From Piscinibacter sp. (lineage in GTDB: Bacteria; Pseudomonadota; Gammaproteobacteria; Burkholderiales; Burkholderiaceae_C): a stretch of DNA of 64,000 bases. A model generated the notes under the pieces. That model was not told where the DNA came from. It worked only from the letters and a program-made list of their open reading frames with translations, and made no database searches. Below are positions 29,513 through 39,564 of this stretch, in pieces (the first letter of the stretch is position 1; every line of letters starts with the position of its first letter). Position numbers and translations under genes: made by a program. The stretch is from contig JADJJI010000005.1 in the NCBI GenBank assembly GCA_016706565.1, forward strand, positions 186,001 to 250,000. The letters run 5' to 3'.

Positions 29513-32133
29513 CCGACGACGACGTTGACGAGCCGGCCGGCGATCACGATCACCTTCTTGATCGCCATGCCCTGCGAGAACTTGTGGAAGTCCGGGCTGG
29601 CCAGCGCGGCGGCCTCGATGCTCGTCTTGTCGGCATCGGCCGCGACCTGGATCGAGCCGCGCAGCTTGCCGTTGACCTGCAGCATCAGCTCGATGCGATC
29701 CTGCACCAGCGCGGCCTCGTCGACCTGCGGCCAGGGCGCGTCGAGCAGGTCGCCGAACTGCCGGGCGTAGCCCAGTTCCTGCCAGAGCACCCAGGTGCTG
29801 TGCGGGCAGGCGGGGTAGAGCGCGCGCAGCAGGATACCGAAGCCTTCGCGCAGCACCGAGGGCGCGCTGCCCTTGAAGCCTTCGAGCGCGTTGAGCAGCT
29901 TCATCGCACCGGAGACGACGGTGTTGTACTGCATGCGCTCGTAGTCGTAGCTCACCTGGCGCAGCACCGAATGCACCTCGCGGCGCAGCGCCTTGGCGGC
30001 GTCGTCCAGCGCCTCGACGCGCGTGTCGGCGTCGCGGATCGCCTCGCCCTGCTTGACGCCGAAGTTCCACAGCCGGCGCAGGAAGCGGTTCGCGCCTTCG
30101 ACACCGGCATCGTTCCATTCCAGTGTCTGTTCCGGAGGCGAGGCGAACATGACGAACAGCCGAGCCGTGTCGGCGCCGTACTTGTCGATCAGCTCCTGCG
30201 GGTCGACGCCGTTGTTCTTCGACTTCGACATCGTGCCCACGCCTTCGTAGGTCACGCCCGATCCGTCGCTCTTGAGCTTGGCGCCGGTGACGCGGCCCTC
30301 GGCATCGAAGGTGTTGTCGACCTCGTGCGGCCAGAAGTACTCGACGCCGCCCTTGTCGCCCTTGCGCGAGTAGATGTGGTTGAGCACCATGCCCTGCGTG
30401 AGCAGCCGCGTGAACGGCTCGTCGACCTTCACCAAGTGCAGGTCGCGCATCACCTTGGTCCAGAAGCGCGCGTACAGCAGGTGCAGGATGGCGTGCTCGA
30501 TGCCGCCGATGTACTGGTCCATCGGCATCCAGTACTGCGTGCCGGCGCCGACCATGGCCAGGTCGTTCTTCGGGTCGCAGTAGCGCATGAAGTACCACGA
30601 CGAATCCACGAAGGTGTCCATCGTGTCCGTCTCGCGCCGCGCCGGCTTGCCGCAAGTCGGGCAGGCCACCTTCAGGAAGGCCTCGCACTTGTTCAGCGGG
30701 TTGCCGGAGCCGTCGGGGATCAGGTCCTCGGGCAGCACGACCGGCAGGTCCTTCTCCGGCACGGGCACGGCGCCATGTTCGTCGCAATGGATGATCGGGA
30801 TCGGCGTGCCCCAGTAACGCTGGCGGCTCACGCCCCAGTCGCGCAACCGCCAGGTGGTTTTCTTCTCGCCCAGGCCCTTGTGCGCGAGTGCCTTGGCCAC
30901 GGCGTCGACCGCCTGCGCATAGGGCAAGCCGCTGTACAGGTCTGAATTCACCGTCACGCCGCGCGACTTGTCGGCGTACCACTCCTGCCAGTGGTCGTAG
31001 CTGAAGTGCGGCTCGCCGTCGACATGCACGACCTGCAGGATGTCGATGCCGTACTTCTTCGCGAAGGCGAAGTCGCGCTCGTCGTGGCCCGGCACGCCCA
31101 TCACCGCGCCGTCGCCATAGCCCATCAGCACGTAGTTGCCCACCCACACCGGGATCTTCTCGTGCGTCAGCGGGTGCTCGACCACCAGCCCGGTGGGCAC
31201 ACCCTTCTTGTCCTGCGTGGCCAGTTCGGCCTCGGTGGTGCCGCCGGCCTTGCATTCCTCGAGGAAGGCGGCCACGGCCGGGTTCGACTGCGCCGCGTGC
31301 AGCGCCAGCGGATGCTCGGGCGCCACGGCGCAGAAGGTCACGCCCATGATGGTGTCGGCGCGCGTCGTGAAGACGTACATCCGCCCGGCGCCGATCAGCG
31401 TGCCGTCGCCGCCGCGGATGTCGTGTGTGAAGGCGAAGCGCACGCCTTCGCTCTTGCCGATCCAGTTCTCCTGCATCAGCTTGACGCGCTCGGGCCAGCC
31501 GGGCAGGTGCTTCTGCACGTGCTCGAGCAGCTCTTCGGCGTACTGCGTGATCTTCAGGTAGTAGCCCGGGATCTCGCGCTTTTCGACCGGCGCGCCGCTG
31601 CGCCAGCCGCGGCCGTCGATGACCTGCTCGTTGGCGAGCACGGTCTGGTCCACCGGATCCCAGTTGACGACCTGCGTGCGGCGCTCGGCGATGCCGGCTT
31701 CCAGCATCTTCAGGAACAGCCACTGGTTCCACTTGTAGTACTCGGGCGAGCAGGTGGCGACCTCGCGGCTCCAGTCGATCGCCAGGCCCATCGCCTGCAT
31801 CTGCCCCTTCATGTGGGCGATGTTCTCGTAGGTCCACTTGGCCGGCGGCACCTTGTTCTTCATCGCCGCGTTCTCGGCGGGCAGGCCGAAGGCGTCCCAG
31901 CCCATCGGCATCAGCACGTTCATGCCCTTCATGCGCAACTGGCGCGTGAGCATGTCGTTGATGGTGTAGTTGCGCACATGCCCCATGTGCAGCTTGCCGC
32001 TGGGGTAAGGCAGCATCGAGCAGGCATAGAACTTCGGCTTGCGCGGATCCTCGGTCACGCGGTAGGCGTCGGCGGCCTTCCAGGCGGCGTGCGCGGCACG
32101 CTCGATCTCGCTGGGCTTGAAGTCGGGGCTCAT
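29509..32133 (-). CDS. leuS: Leucyl-tRNA synthetase
   Basis: Class I aminoacyl-tRNA synthetase of 874 residues. The HIGH-type motif reads [15 protein letters not shown], the KMSKS motif is [12 protein letters not shown], and the editing CP1 domain ([11 protein letters not shown]) is present. The Zn-type stretch [11 protein letters not shown] also appears. The start ATG 32133 gives the normal [12 protein letters not shown]-terminus; a longer frame upstream covers the promoter. A perfect TATAAT box lies 35-40 nt before the start. First gene of the operon with lptE and holA. Confidence 0.98.
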   Translation of the reverse strand: MSPDFKPSEIERAAHAAWKAADAYRVTEDPRKPKFYACSMLPYPSGKLHMGHVRNYTINDMLTRQLRMKGMNVLMPMGWDAFGLPAENAAMKNKVPPAKWTYENIAHMKGQMQAMGLAIDWSREVATCSPEYYKWNQWLFLKMLEAGIAERRTQVVNWDPVDQTVLANEQVIDGRGWRSGAPVEKREIPGYYLKITQYAEELLEHVQKHLPGWPERVKLMQENWIGKSEGVRFAFTHDIRGGDGTLIGAGRMYVFTTRADTIMGVTFCAVAPEHPLALHAAQSNPAVAAFLEECKAGGTTEAELATQDKKGVPTGLVVEHPLTHEKIPVWVGNYVLMGYGDGAVMGVPGHDERDFAFAKKYGIDILQVVHVDGEPHFSYDHWQEWYADKSRGVTVNSDLYSGLPYAQAVDAVAKALAHKGLGEKKTTWRLRDWGVSRQRYWGTPIPIIHCDEHGAVPVPEKDLPVVLPEDLIPDGSGNPLNKCEAFLKVACPTCGKPARRETDTMDTFVDSSWYFMRYCDPKNDLAMVGAGTQYWMPMDQYIGGIEHAILHLLYARFWTKVMRDLHLVKVDEPFTRLLTQGMVLNHIYSRKGDKGGVEYFWPHEVDNTFDAEGRVTGAKLKSDGSGVTYEGVGTMSKSKNNGVDPQELIDKYGADTARLFVMFASPPEQTLEWNDAGVEGANRFLRRLWNFGVKQGEAIRDADTRVEALDDAAKALRREVHSVLRQVSYDYERMQYNTVVSGAMKLLNALEGFKGSAPSVLREGFGILLRALYPACPHSTWVLWQELGYARQFGDLLDAPWPQVDEAALVQDRIELMLQVNGKLRGSIQVAADADKTSIEAAALASPDFHKFSQGMAIKKVIVIAGRLVNVVVG

Positions 32134-32167
32134 GGGGTGGCGCTGCGCGCTTCTGGAGTGGCCGACG

Positions 32168-32173
32168 ATTATA
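32168..32173 (-). promoter_or_regulatory. Predicted -10 box of the leuS operon
   Basis: On the minus strand the sequence is TATAAT, a perfect sigma-70 -10 element, 35 nt before the leuS ATG. I see no good -35 at 16-18 nt upstream, so the call is moderate. Confidence 0.5.
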
Positions 32174-32253
32174 GGAAGTGGCCCTGCGAGCCGGCCGGCC
32201 GGCCTGCCGGCCCCCGATTCCGGGGAGTCCGGCACGGTCTTCGGGTTCAGCCC

Positions 32254-32270
32254 ATGTTGCGACGCAACAT
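32254..32270. repeat. 17-bp palindrome ATGTTGCG-A-CGCAACAT
   Basis: Perfect inverted repeat with 8-bp arms and a single central base, 73 nt before the start of the small exported protein. It is followed by ATAGGGTTT. A near copy with the same trailing TAGGGT lies at 37304-37318 upstream of ptsN. This suggests a shared regulator site. Confidence 0.55.
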
Positions 32271-32343
32271 AGGGTTTACACTGATCCCGGATCGAATGCA
32301 TCCACCCGGCGCCACCCGCGCCGGGCCATTGGGGAGTCATACC

Positions 32344-32682
32344 ATGAACCGCAAGAACCTGATCATCGGGGCCGTGATGCTGCTGGCCACCCTGGCAGCC
32401 GCCAGCAACGTCGAAGCCCAGACCGTGGGCGCCCACCCGGCCCTGCGCGGCAGCGCCCTCCCGGTTTCCGCCGGCATCGACCCGAACACCTTCATCGTCG
32501 GGCATCCGGCCGGGCTCGCGCTCGTGCGCGGACACGCCAACCACGAGCATCCCGCCGTGGCCACCAAGCGTGGCTTGCCGGGCCAGCCGGTCGATCCGAA
32601 CCTGTTCATCGTGCAGCCGCCGGCGGCGGTGCACTGGGCGCTGACGTCGGAGCCGGTCGCTCGGCTCGCGGCGCTGCGCTGA
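32344..32682 (+). CDS. Small exported protein with a duplicated DPN-FIV motif
   Basis: A 112-residue protein with a Sec signal peptide (residues 1-26, ending SNVEAQT). The mature part carries the motif [12 protein letters not shown] at about 46-57 and again [12 protein letters not shown] at about 88-99, separated by a His-rich stretch (GHANHEHP). GGGGAG stands 8 nt before the ATG. I recognise no known domain. It stands alone between divergent leuS and the convergent exbD gene. A palindrome sits in its upstream region. A periplasmic, possibly metal-binding role could be guessed from the His cluster but is not shown. Confidence 0.6.
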   Translation: MNRKNLIIGAVMLLATLAAASNVEAQTVGAHPALRGSALPVSAGIDPNTFIVGHPAGLALVRGHANHEHPAVATKRGLPGQPVDPNLFIVQPPAAVHWALTSEPVARLAALR

Positions 32683-32686
32683 TCGT

Positions 32687-33106
<420 letters not shown>

Positions 33107-33148
33107 GTCAGTGGTGCCCGGCCGCCCGAAGCCACTGCGCGCCCCCTC

Positions 33149-33165
33149 GGGGGGGGGGGGGGGGG
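33149..33165 (+). repeat. Homopolymer of 17 G (C17 on the coding strand of exbB)
   Basis: Seventeen G in a row on the plus strand inside the 3' end of the exbB-like gene. Runs of this length mutate by slippage and are also often misread in sequencing. The length decides which frame leads into exbD. Confidence 0.95.
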
Positions 33166-33839
33166 CAAGCGACCTCGGGCGTTGCTGGGGCGCGCCTTCG
33201 CCGCGTCGGTGACCATCTCGCGCAGGTCGTGCGCGAACCCTTCCAGCTCGGCCTCGCAGGCGCCCACGAGCTTGCCGAAGATGTTGTAGGCCAGCACGGC
33301 GGGGATGGCCACCGCCAGGCCGGCGGCCGTCATCACCAGCGCCTCGCCCACCGGGCCCGAGACCTTCTCGATGCTGATCGCGCCGGCCATCGAGATGGCG
33401 ACGAGCGCGTGATAGATGCCCCACACCGTGCCGAACAGGCCGATGAATGGCGACGTGCTGCCGATCGACGCGAGCAGCACCTGGCCGAACTGCAGTTGCG
33501 CGAGCACCGCGTGCAGCGCGTCGCGCAGCCGGCGCGTCAGCTGCGACTCGGCGTGGCCGCGCGACTCGAGCGTGTCGCCGCGCGGTGTGGCCAGGGCCGC
33601 GGCGAGAAGGGGGCGCAGCGCGGCCTCGCGGTCGAAGGCCTGCAGTTGCTTGGCGCCGGCATCCAGCGTGGGCGCAGCCCAGAAGGCCGGGACGGCGCGC
33701 GCGATGTCGCTGCGCACGCGGCGCAGCAGCCAGCCCTTCCAGAGGATCACCACCCAGGCGCTGACCGACATCAGCAGCAACAGCAGGGCCACCCCGCGCG
33801 AGATGGCGTCGCCCTGCGACCAGAAGTGCGCCAGGCCGC

Positions 33840-34649
33840 TCATGGGGCCAGCCCCAGCACGGCGTCCATGCCGAACAAGCCGGTGGCCCGGCCGGCCAGG
33901 AAGCGCGCCGCCCGCAGGCTGCCTTGCGCGAAGTTGGCGCGGCTGGTGGCCTGGTGGCGGATCTCCACCCGCTCGCCGGTGCCGGCGAACAGCACGGTGT
34001 GGTCGCCGACGATGTCGCCGCCGCGCACGGTGGCGAAGCCGATCGACGACGGATCACGCTCTCCCGTCACGCCTTCGCGGGCATAGACGGCGCAATCCTT
34101 CAGGTCACGGCCCAGCGCGGCGGCTACCACCTCGCCCATCTTCAGCGCCGTGCCGCTGGGCGCATCGACCTTGTGGCGGTGATGCGCCTCGATGATCTCG
34201 ATGTCGTAACCCTCTTTCAGCGCACGCGCGGCGACTTCGAGCAGCTTGAGCACCACGTTCACGCCGACGCTCATGTTGGGCGCGAGAACGATGGCGTTGT
34301 GTTTCGCGTACTCGGCGATCTGCAGCTTCTGCTCGTCGTCGAGCCCGGTGGTGCCGATCACTGCCTTCACGCCGAGCTCTCGGCATGCGGCCAGATGCGC
34401 CATCGTGCCTTCCGGCCGAGTGAAGTCGATCAGCACCTGCGCATCGGACAGGCCGGTGTGCAGATCGCTGGTGATGCTCACGCCGCTGGTGGCGCCGAGG
34501 AAGGCGCTTGCGTCCTGCCCGATCGCCGGGCTGGCGGGGATGTCGAGTGCGCCACAGAGCTGCAGGTCGCTGCTGGCCCGCACGGCCTCGATCAGCATGT
34601 GGCCCATGCGCCCCGACGCGCCGGCCACGGCGATGCGCAGCGCGCTCAT
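33840..34649 (-). CDS. dapB: 4-hydroxy-tetrahydrodipicolinate reductase
   Basis: NAD(P)H-dependent enzyme of 269 residues in lysine and meso-diaminopimelate synthesis. The dinucleotide motif is [30 protein letters not shown] and the active-site [16 protein letters not shown] with its paired His and Lys are all present. ATGA overlaps on both sides couple it to bamE upstream and exbB downstream. Cytosolic. Confidence 0.97.
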   Translation of the reverse strand: MSALRIAVAGASGRMGHMLIEAVRASSDLQLCGALDIPASPAIGQDASAFLGATSGVSITSDLHTGLSDAQVLIDFTRPEGTMAHLAACRELGVKAVIGTTGLDDEQKLQIAEYAKHNAIVLAPNMSVGVNVVLKLLEVAARALKEGYDIEIIEAHHRHKVDAPSGTALKMGEVVAAALGRDLKDCAVYAREGVTGERDPSSIGFATVRGGDIVGDHTVLFAGTGERVEIRHQATSRANFAQGSLRAARFLAGRATGLFGMDAVLGLAP

Positions 34650-35179
34650 CGGGCCGGCTCCAGCGGCGGGAAGCTGCGTGTCGGGCCGATCGGTTCGGAC
34701 ACGGCGGCGGGCGGCTTGGGCGGCACCGGCAGGGCCTTGACCTGCTCGTCGGTCAGCGCCAGCGGCGGCGACTGGCGCGAGGTCTTGAAGGTGTCGATCG
34801 AGGCGACGAAGTCGCGCTCGGCGGGCAGCTCGCTGCTGGTGTCGAGGCTCTTCAGGGTCTCGCCGTCGAAGCGCGCCACGATGCGGCGCAGCTGCGGCTC
34901 GGCGCCCTGGCGGCGGATGGTGAATACGTAGTCCCAGCGGTCGGCGTGGAACGCGTCGGCGAGCAGCGGCGAGCCGAGGATGTCGCGCACCTGCGTGCGC
35001 GACATGCCCGGCTTGACGGCCTCGGCCTGTTCCTTGGTGACCACATTGCCCTGCACGACCTCGACGCGGTAGGGTGTCACGACGCCGAGGAAGTTGTCGG
35101 AAGACTGCAGCGAGGCGCAGCCCGTGGCGGCGATCGCGGCGACCAGGGAGCACGCAGCGAGGCGGGAGCGAGAGGGCAT
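34646..35179 (-). CDS. bamE: Outer membrane protein assembly factor BamE
   Basis: Lipoprotein of 177 residues, part of the BAM complex that inserts beta-barrel proteins. The signal ends AATGC with Cys21. The SmpA/OmlA core [41 protein letters not shown] is typical. The C-terminal extension (about residues 110-177) is longer than in Escherichia coli, ending Pro-rich. ATG 35179 is chosen for the signal peptide. It is divergent from fur, a classic pairing, and leads the dapB-exbB-exbD run. Confidence 0.94.
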   Translation of the reverse strand: MPSRSRLAACSLVAAIAATGCASLQSSDNFLGVVTPYRVEVVQGNVVTKEQAEAVKPGMSRTQVRDILGSPLLADAFHADRWDYVFTIRRQGAEPQLRRIVARFDGETLKSLDTSSELPAERDFVASIDTFKTSRQSPPLALTDEQVKALPVPPKPPAAVSEPIGPTRSFPPLEPAR

Positions 35180-35279
35180 GGTGGCTTTGGGGGCGCGAGC
35201 CGGTGGCGACTGCAACCTCGATATGATCGCCGGATTCTAGCGTTCGACACCATCCGGGCCGAACCCTCCGCGAGCTGCC

Positions 35280-35708
35280 ATGACCCATGCCGACGAGCTC
35301 AAGAACAGCGGCCTGAAAGCCACCCTGCCGCGCATCAAGGTGCTCGAGGTGTTCCAGAAGAGCACCCAGCGCCACATGAGCGCCGAGGATGTCTACAAGC
35401 ACCTGCTGGCCGAAGGGTCGGACGTGGGCCTGGCCACGGTGTACCGCGTGCTGATGCAGTTCGAGCAGGCCGGCATCCTGTCGCGCAACCATTTCGAGGC
35501 CGGCAAGGCGGTGTTCGAGCTGAACGAGGGCAAGCACCACGACCACCTGGTGTGCCTGGACTGCGGCCGGGTCGAGGAGTTCTTCGACGCCGAGATCGAG
35601 AAGCGCCAGAAGGCCGTGGCAGCCTCCCGCGGCTTCGAGTTGCAGGATCACGCGCTGGCGTTGTACGCCGTGTGCACCAAGAAGAATTGCCCTCACCGGA
35701 GCCGCTGA
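35280..35708 (+). CDS. fur: Ferric uptake regulator Fur
   Basis: Iron-responsive repressor of 142 residues. The winged helix spans residues 1-80 ([42 protein letters not shown]). Metal sites include the [11 protein letters not shown] motif and the later His and Cys residues near the C-terminus ([11 protein letters not shown]). It is divergent from bamE with 100 nt between. A TATGAT sequence at 35222-35227 may be its -10 box. It ends 18 nt from the convergent hprK. Confidence 0.97.
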   Translation: MTHADELKNSGLKATLPRIKVLEVFQKSTQRHMSAEDVYKHLLAEGSDVGLATVYRVLMQFEQAGILSRNHFEAGKAVFELNEGKHHDHLVCLDCGRVEEFFDAEIEKRQKAVAASRGFELQDHALALYAVCTKKNCPHRSR

Positions 35709-35726
35709 CGTGGCCGCTTCGGCGGT

Positions 35727-36677
35727 TCACTCCGGCTTGAGCATCGCCTTCTGGTGGCGCTCGATGAATTCCTGGTAGGTGTCGATGCCGCGCAGCTGCA
35801 GGATGGTGTTGCGCACCGCGGCCTCGACCAGCACGGCCAGGTTGCGGCCCGCATCCACGGCGATCACCGCCTTGCGCACCGGCACGCCGAGGATCTCTTC
35901 GTACAGCGGCTCGTAGGGCAGCCGCTCGAACTCGCGGTCCATCGTCTCCTTGCGCACCAGGTGGACGATCAGCTTCAGGCGCATCTTCCGCCGCACGGCC
36001 GTCTCGCCAAAGATGGCCTTGATGTCCAGCAGTCCGATGCCGCGCACCTCGAGCAGGTTCATCAGCAGCTCGGGGCAGCGGCCTTCGAGCGCGGTCTGCG
36101 AGACGCGGTACAGGTCCACCGCGTCGTCGGCCACCAGGCCGTGGCCGCGCGAGATCAGCTCCAGCCCGAGTTCGCTCTTGCCCAGGCCCGACTCGCCGGT
36201 GAGCAGCACGCCCAGGCCGAGGATGTCCATGAACACGCCGTGGCGCGTGGTGCGCTCGGCGAAGTGCTGGCTGAGGTAGCCGCGCACCACGTCGATCACG
36301 TGGCCGGCGGACTCGGCCGTGGCGAACAGCGGAATCTCGGCGCGGTCGCACATCGCCACCAGCTTGTCCGGCGGCACCTGGCCGTCGGCGACGATCAGCA
36401 CCGGCGGCTCCAGCGTCACGATCCGCGAGATGCGGCGCTCGGCCACGTCGGGTGTCGACTCGTTCAGGTAGGCGACTTCGCGGCGGCCGACGATCTGCAC
36501 CCGGTACGGGTGGATGTAGTTGAGGTAGCCCACCAGGTCGGCGGCCGATTGCGCGTTGCGCACCGCGGCCTCGTCGAAGCGGCGCTCCGGATGCGCATGC
36601 CCGGCGATCCACTCCCACTGCAGCGCGGGCCGGTGTTCCTCGAACAGCGCCTCGGCGCTGATGACGGTGGGTTTCAC
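35727..36677 (-). CDS. hprK: HPr kinase/phosphorylase
   Basis: Bifunctional enzyme of 316 residues that phosphorylates and dephosphorylates HPr on Ser, linking carbon status to regulation. The Walker A motif is GESGLGKS (about 157-164). The HPrK signature [21 protein letters not shown]-like region (read as [14 protein letters not shown]) and [15 protein letters not shown] follow. The N-terminal domain (about 1-130) is present. The start is GTG 36677. It follows ptsN by 22 nt, as in many betaproteobacteria; rapZ, often next, is absent here. Confidence 0.96.
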   Translation of the reverse strand: MKPTVISAEALFEEHRPALQWEWIAGHAHPERRFDEAAVRNAQSAADLVGYLNYIHPYRVQIVGRREVAYLNESTPDVAERRISRIVTLEPPVLIVADGQVPPDKLVAMCDRAEIPLFATAESAGHVIDVVRGYLSQHFAERTTRHGVFMDILGLGVLLTGESGLGKSELGLELISRGHGLVADDAVDLYRVSQTALEGRCPELLMNLLEVRGIGLLDIKAIFGETAVRRKMRLKLIVHLVRKETMDREFERLPYEPLYEEILGVPVRKAVIAVDAGRNLAVLVEAAVRNTILQLRGIDTYQEFIERHQKAMLKPE

Positions 36678-36699
36678 TGGAGGCCGGCGCGCTTGCTTG

Positions 36700-37170
36700 T
36701 CAGGCCACCGACTTCAGCGGTTCCCAGTTGGCGATCAATTCGTGGACCTTGACGGCCTCGGGCTCGGTCTTCAGACGCTCGCGCAACTCGCGGTCCGACA
36801 GCATCTCGGCGATCTCCGAGAGGATCTCCAGGTGGCGCTGCGTGGCCGCCTCCGGTACGAGCAGGAAGATCAGCAGCAGCACCGGCTCGTCGTCGGGCGC
36901 ATCGAACGGGATCGGTTGCTGCACCCGCAACACCGCGGCCAGCGGATTCTTCAGGCCCTTGATGCGGCCATGCGGGATGGCCACGCCGTGGCCGAGCCCG
37001 GTGGAGCCCAGCCGCTCGCGGGCGAACAGGTTGTCGGCCACGATGGCGCGGGCGATGGCGTGCTGGTTCTCGAACAACAGCCCGGCCTGCTCGAAAGCGC
37101 GTTTCTTGCTGGTGGCGTCCACGTCGACGAGCACATTGCTGGCGGGCAGGATGGCGGCAAGGCGGTTCAT
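36700..37170 (-). CDS. ptsN: PTS IIA-like nitrogen-regulatory protein PtsN
   Basis: EIIA-Ntr of 156 residues, the end acceptor of the nitrogen phosphotransfer chain, which tunes potassium and nitrogen metabolism. The phosphorylated His is in [10 protein letters not shown] (about residue 65-74 region). [20 protein letters not shown] is typical. It is followed by hprK, which acts on its phosphoryl donor NPr/HPr. The upstream gene hpf has its own terminator, so ptsN-hprK should start from a promoter in 37171-37355. Confidence 0.95.
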   Translation of the reverse strand: MNRLAAILPASNVLVDVDATSKKRAFEQAGLLFENQHAIARAIVADNLFARERLGSTGLGHGVAIPHGRIKGLKNPLAAVLRVQQPIPFDAPDDEPVLLLIFLLVPEAATQRHLEILSEIAEMLSDRELRERLKTEPEAVKVHELIANWEPLKSVA

Positions 37171-37303
37171 CGGCGGTTCGTGGGGACTCCCGGGCTCGTG
37201 GCCGCGGCAGCCGCATGACAAGTGACAGGTGACGGAATTATGAAGTCGACCCCCTAGGAAGGACGCCGACCACAACGCTTGGATGGGCACATTGTGCGCT
37301 GCC

Positions 37304-37318
37304 TGCTGCGTCGCAGCA
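37304..37318. repeat. 15-bp palindrome TGCTGCG-T-CGCAGCA upstream of ptsN
   Basis: Perfect inverted repeat with 7-bp arms, followed by ACGTAGGGTG. It resembles the palindrome at 32254-32270. A second palindrome GCACA-T-TGTGC lies next to it at 37287-37297. Both lie between the hpf terminator and ptsN, where a promoter is expected. Confidence 0.5.
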
Positions 37319-37355
37319 ACGTAGGGTGCCCCCGGGTTCACGGGCCGAGGCCATG

Positions 37356-37377
37356 AAAAAACGGCCCCGCAGGGCCG
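37356..37377 (-). terminator. Rho-independent terminator of hpf
   Basis: On the minus strand a 6-bp GC stem (CGGCCC / GGGCCG, loop of four) is followed at once by TTTTTT. It starts 21 nt past the hpf stop. This is the clearest intrinsic terminator of the window. Confidence 0.88.
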
Positions 37378-37397
37378 CCTATTCAGGGTGGTGCCGA

Positions 37398-37739
37398 TCA
37401 GGAGGCAGCCGACTCGATGCGCTTGGCCGCCACGTGGTGGTGGTCCTGCAGCTTGTCCTTGTGGCGGCACACCTGACGGTCCAGCTTGTCCATCAGCTGG
37501 TCGATCGCCGCGTAAAGATCCTCGTGAGACTGCTCGACGAAGATGTCCTTGCCCTTCACGTGCACGGTGACTTCGGCCTTCTGCCTTCGCTCCTTCTCCT
37601 TCAACTTCTCGACTGACAACAGCACCGTGATGTCCACCACTTGGTCGAAATGACGGGTAACGCGGTCCAGCTTTGTGAGCACGTACTCTCGCAAAGCGGG
37701 CGTGACCTCGAGGTGGTGACCGCTGATTGTCAGGTTCAT
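37398..37739 (-). CDS. hpf: Ribosome hibernation promoting factor
   Basis: Ribosome-binding stasis protein of 113 residues, short HPF type. [20 protein letters not shown] and the [30 protein letters not shown]-like core (read in parts) are the family marks. It binds the 30S decoding site in stationary phase and helps form 100S dimers. In many relatives it follows rpoN; here the upstream gene is divergent and rpoN is not in the window. It has its own terminator. Confidence 0.95.
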   Translation of the reverse strand: MNLTISGHHLEVTPALREYVLTKLDRVTRHFDQVVDITVLLSVEKLKEKERRQKAEVTVHVKGKDIFVEQSHEDLYAAIDQLMDKLDRQVCRHKDKLQDHHHVAAKRIESAAS

Positions 37740-38054
37740 GGGTACTCCTTTCGCACGGGTGGGGGAGGCTGGAAAGGCGGGAGATGGGGGTGGGCGGGAG
37801 GCGCCGGAAGGGCCGTCGACGCGAAGTCGTCAAACCCAGTGTGCCGCCGTTCTTCGGCCCTGACAAGCGGCCGACACCAACGCTCACAGGGCCTGTTTGT
37901 TCCCTGGCAAGCCCCAGGAGAGTTGCGCCCCATCGGGCCGCGAACGCAGGCCCGAGCGATCCGCCGCCAGCGTGACGGGCAGCACGAAAGTCGGCTTGGT
38001 GACGATTGCTTTAAATGATATGAATGATTAAAGTGCAATCACGGAGCCACCAAA
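37740..38054. other. Divergent regulatory region between hpf and the light-signalling operon
   Basis: 315 nt with no gene. The hpf-side half is GC-rich. The right end (about 38000-38040) is a clear AT-rich patch with a sigma-70-like promoter for the plus-strand operon and a broken palindrome TTGCTTTAA ... TTAAAGTGCAA over it. Confidence 0.6.
37996..38024 (+). promoter_or_regulatory. Predicted sigma-70 promoter of the LOV/HD-GYP operon
   Basis: TTGGTG and TATGAA are separated by exactly 17 nt, each matching four of six consensus bases. The first codon of the operon is 31 nt past the -10 box. ACGGAG before the ATG at 38055 is a good ribosome site. The imperfect palindrome covering the -10 box could bind a repressor. 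Confidence 0.5.
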
Positions 38055-39170
38055 ATGCACGCAACACTATCGGAATTGCTGGAAAATCTGCAACCAGGGA
38101 TGCTTTGGGTCTCTCGAGACGGTCTCGTGAGGTTCTCCAACGCCCAGGCCGCCGCCAAGATGCGGCTCAATTCCGGCTCGCGATTGCAGGAGCCGACGCT
38201 GATCAACGCCGTGAACGGCACGGTGATCGAGCAGACGTCGCGCACGGTCACCATCTGCGGCCAGCCGACCGGCCCCGGCGAGCCGGTGCCGGAGTTGCGC
38301 TGCAAGGTGCTGCCCGGCCTGTCGCGCGACGACGCGATGGTGCTGGTCACCGACAGTGCCGACGAACACGCCGTGGTCGGCTTCGACAACCTGATGATGG
38401 TGATCCGCTCGGATCTGCGCGATCCGCTGAGCGCACTGACCCAATCGCTCGTGATGGCGCGCAACGACCGCGATGTGCACTCCCTGGACACGCTGTGCGA
38501 CCAGGTCGACGAAGTCGTGCAGGTGCTCAGCAAGCTGATCGATCTGGCCTCGGTGTGGGGCAGCGAATCCCTGGTCGGAAACGACCGCATCGAACTGTGG
38601 CCGCTGCTGCAGCAGGCCTGGGCGATGGTCGAGCCGCTGGCGCGCGCACGCAATCTGAAGGCGCGCTTCTCGGCGCAAGGCCCGAAGACGCAACTCGCCG
38701 CGATCTACGGCAGCGAACACTGGTTGAAGCGCGTGTTCGTCGAGTGCCTCGAGGCGGCCGTGCGGGCGGCGCGCCCGGGCGGCTCGTTGGAGATCGAGCA
38801 CCGCCAGATGGGCCCGCGCGCCTTGATCGTGCTGCGCGACAGCGGCGCCTTCGTGGCGGCGCGCGAAGAATCCACGCCGATGGAGACGGTCTCGTCCTCC
38901 AAGGGGCGCGGCAAGTCCGAAGCGGGCGCCAGGCTGGCTTCGCGCGACCTGATCGGGCTGAAGCTGTGCCAGCAGATCGTTGCCCAGCACGGCGGGCAAC
39001 TGCGCGAGGAACACGACGACGGCCAGCGCAACTTCCTCATCGACCTGCCCACCGGCGCGCCGTTTCGCAACGAGGCGGTCGACATGGACATCGCGCAGGC
39101 GCAGGTCTACGCCCGCGATCTGGCCGCCCTGATGGCGCGACGCCGGGACAACCGCGCGGCCAAACCCTGA
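38055..39170 (+). CDS. Degenerate sensor histidine kinase-like protein (no phosphoacceptor His)
   Basis: A 371-residue soluble protein with a PAS-like head (LQPGMLWVSRDGLVRFSN, residues 12-29) and a histidine-kinase-like body. The dimerisation box reads IRSDLRDPLSAL at 117-128: by alignment to SHELRTPL, the His is Ser119. The N box (RVFVECLEAAVRAA) lacks its Asn, and the G1 box is DSGAF. Thus neither autophosphorylation nor normal ATP binding is expected. It could be a scaffold, or an inhibitor or partner of the LOV kinase. First gene of a four-gene operon; 22 nt before the receiver gene. Confidence 0.82.
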   Translation: MHATLSELLENLQPGMLWVSRDGLVRFSNAQAAAKMRLNSGSRLQEPTLINAVNGTVIEQTSRTVTICGQPTGPGEPVPELRCKVLPGLSRDDAMVLVTDSADEHAVVGFDNLMMVIRSDLRDPLSALTQSLVMARNDRDVHSLDTLCDQVDEVVQVLSKLIDLASVWGSESLVGNDRIELWPLLQQAWAMVEPLARARNLKARFSAQGPKTQLAAIYGSEHWLKRVFVECLEAAVRAARPGGSLEIEHRQMGPRALIVLRDSGAFVAAREESTPMETVSSSKGRGKSEAGARLASRDLIGLKLCQQIVAQHGGQLREEHDDGQRNFLIDLPTGAPFRNEAVDMDIAQAQVYARDLAALMARRRDNRAAKP

Positions 39171-39192
39171 ATCCAACCGAGAGGCAAGCACC

Positions 39193-39564
39193 ATGAAGAA
39201 GATCCTGATCGTCGAAGACCAGCCCGACATCCGCAAGCTGATCCGCATGACGCTGGAGTTCGAGGACTACGAGATCCACGAGGCCGCCGATGGCGCCTTC
39301 GGCCTGCGCATGGCCTCGGCCGTCGGCCCCGACCTGGTGCTGCTGGACGTGATGATGCCCGGCGAACTCGATGGGCTGCAGGTCTGCCAGCGCATCAAGT
39401 CCGATCCCAAGCTGGCGGGCCTCAAGGTCGTGTTGCTGACGGCGCGCGGACAGGCCCGCGACCGCGAGGCGGGCCAACTGGCCGGCGCCGACGACTACCT
39501 CGTCAAGCCGTTCAGCCCGCTACAGCTGATCGAGACGATCGAACGCCTCGTCGCTGCCGTGTGA
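39193..39564 (+). CDS. Single-domain response regulator (CheY-like)
   Basis: Receiver-only protein of 123 residues. The acidic pocket is Glu8/Asp9, the phosphoacceptor is Asp52 in LVLLDVMMPGELDG, Thr is in LLTARG and Lys in LVKPFSP. There is no output domain, so it passes the signal by protein contact. It sits between a degenerate kinase and an HD-GYP protein; the latter overlaps its stop by 4 nt (GTGA). AGAGGCAAG lies before its ATG. Confidence 0.93.
   Translation: MKKILIVEDQPDIRKLIRMTLEFEDYEIHEAADGAFGLRMASAVGPDLVLLDVMMPGELDGLQVCQRIKSDPKLAGLKVVLLTARGQARDREAGQLAGADDYLVKPFSPLQLIETIERLVAAV

Noticed and set aside
33149-33165. G17 run as a G-quadruplex or contig join
   Set aside because: A quadruplex cannot be judged from a plain homopolymer, and coding sequence continues on both sides, so a join is not needed. 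It is kept as a repeat.
37992-38010. Possible sigma-54 promoter (GG...GC) before the degenerate kinase
   Set aside because: The GG to GC spacing is 8 nt, not the 10 nt required; a sigma-70 pair with 17-nt spacing fits better.
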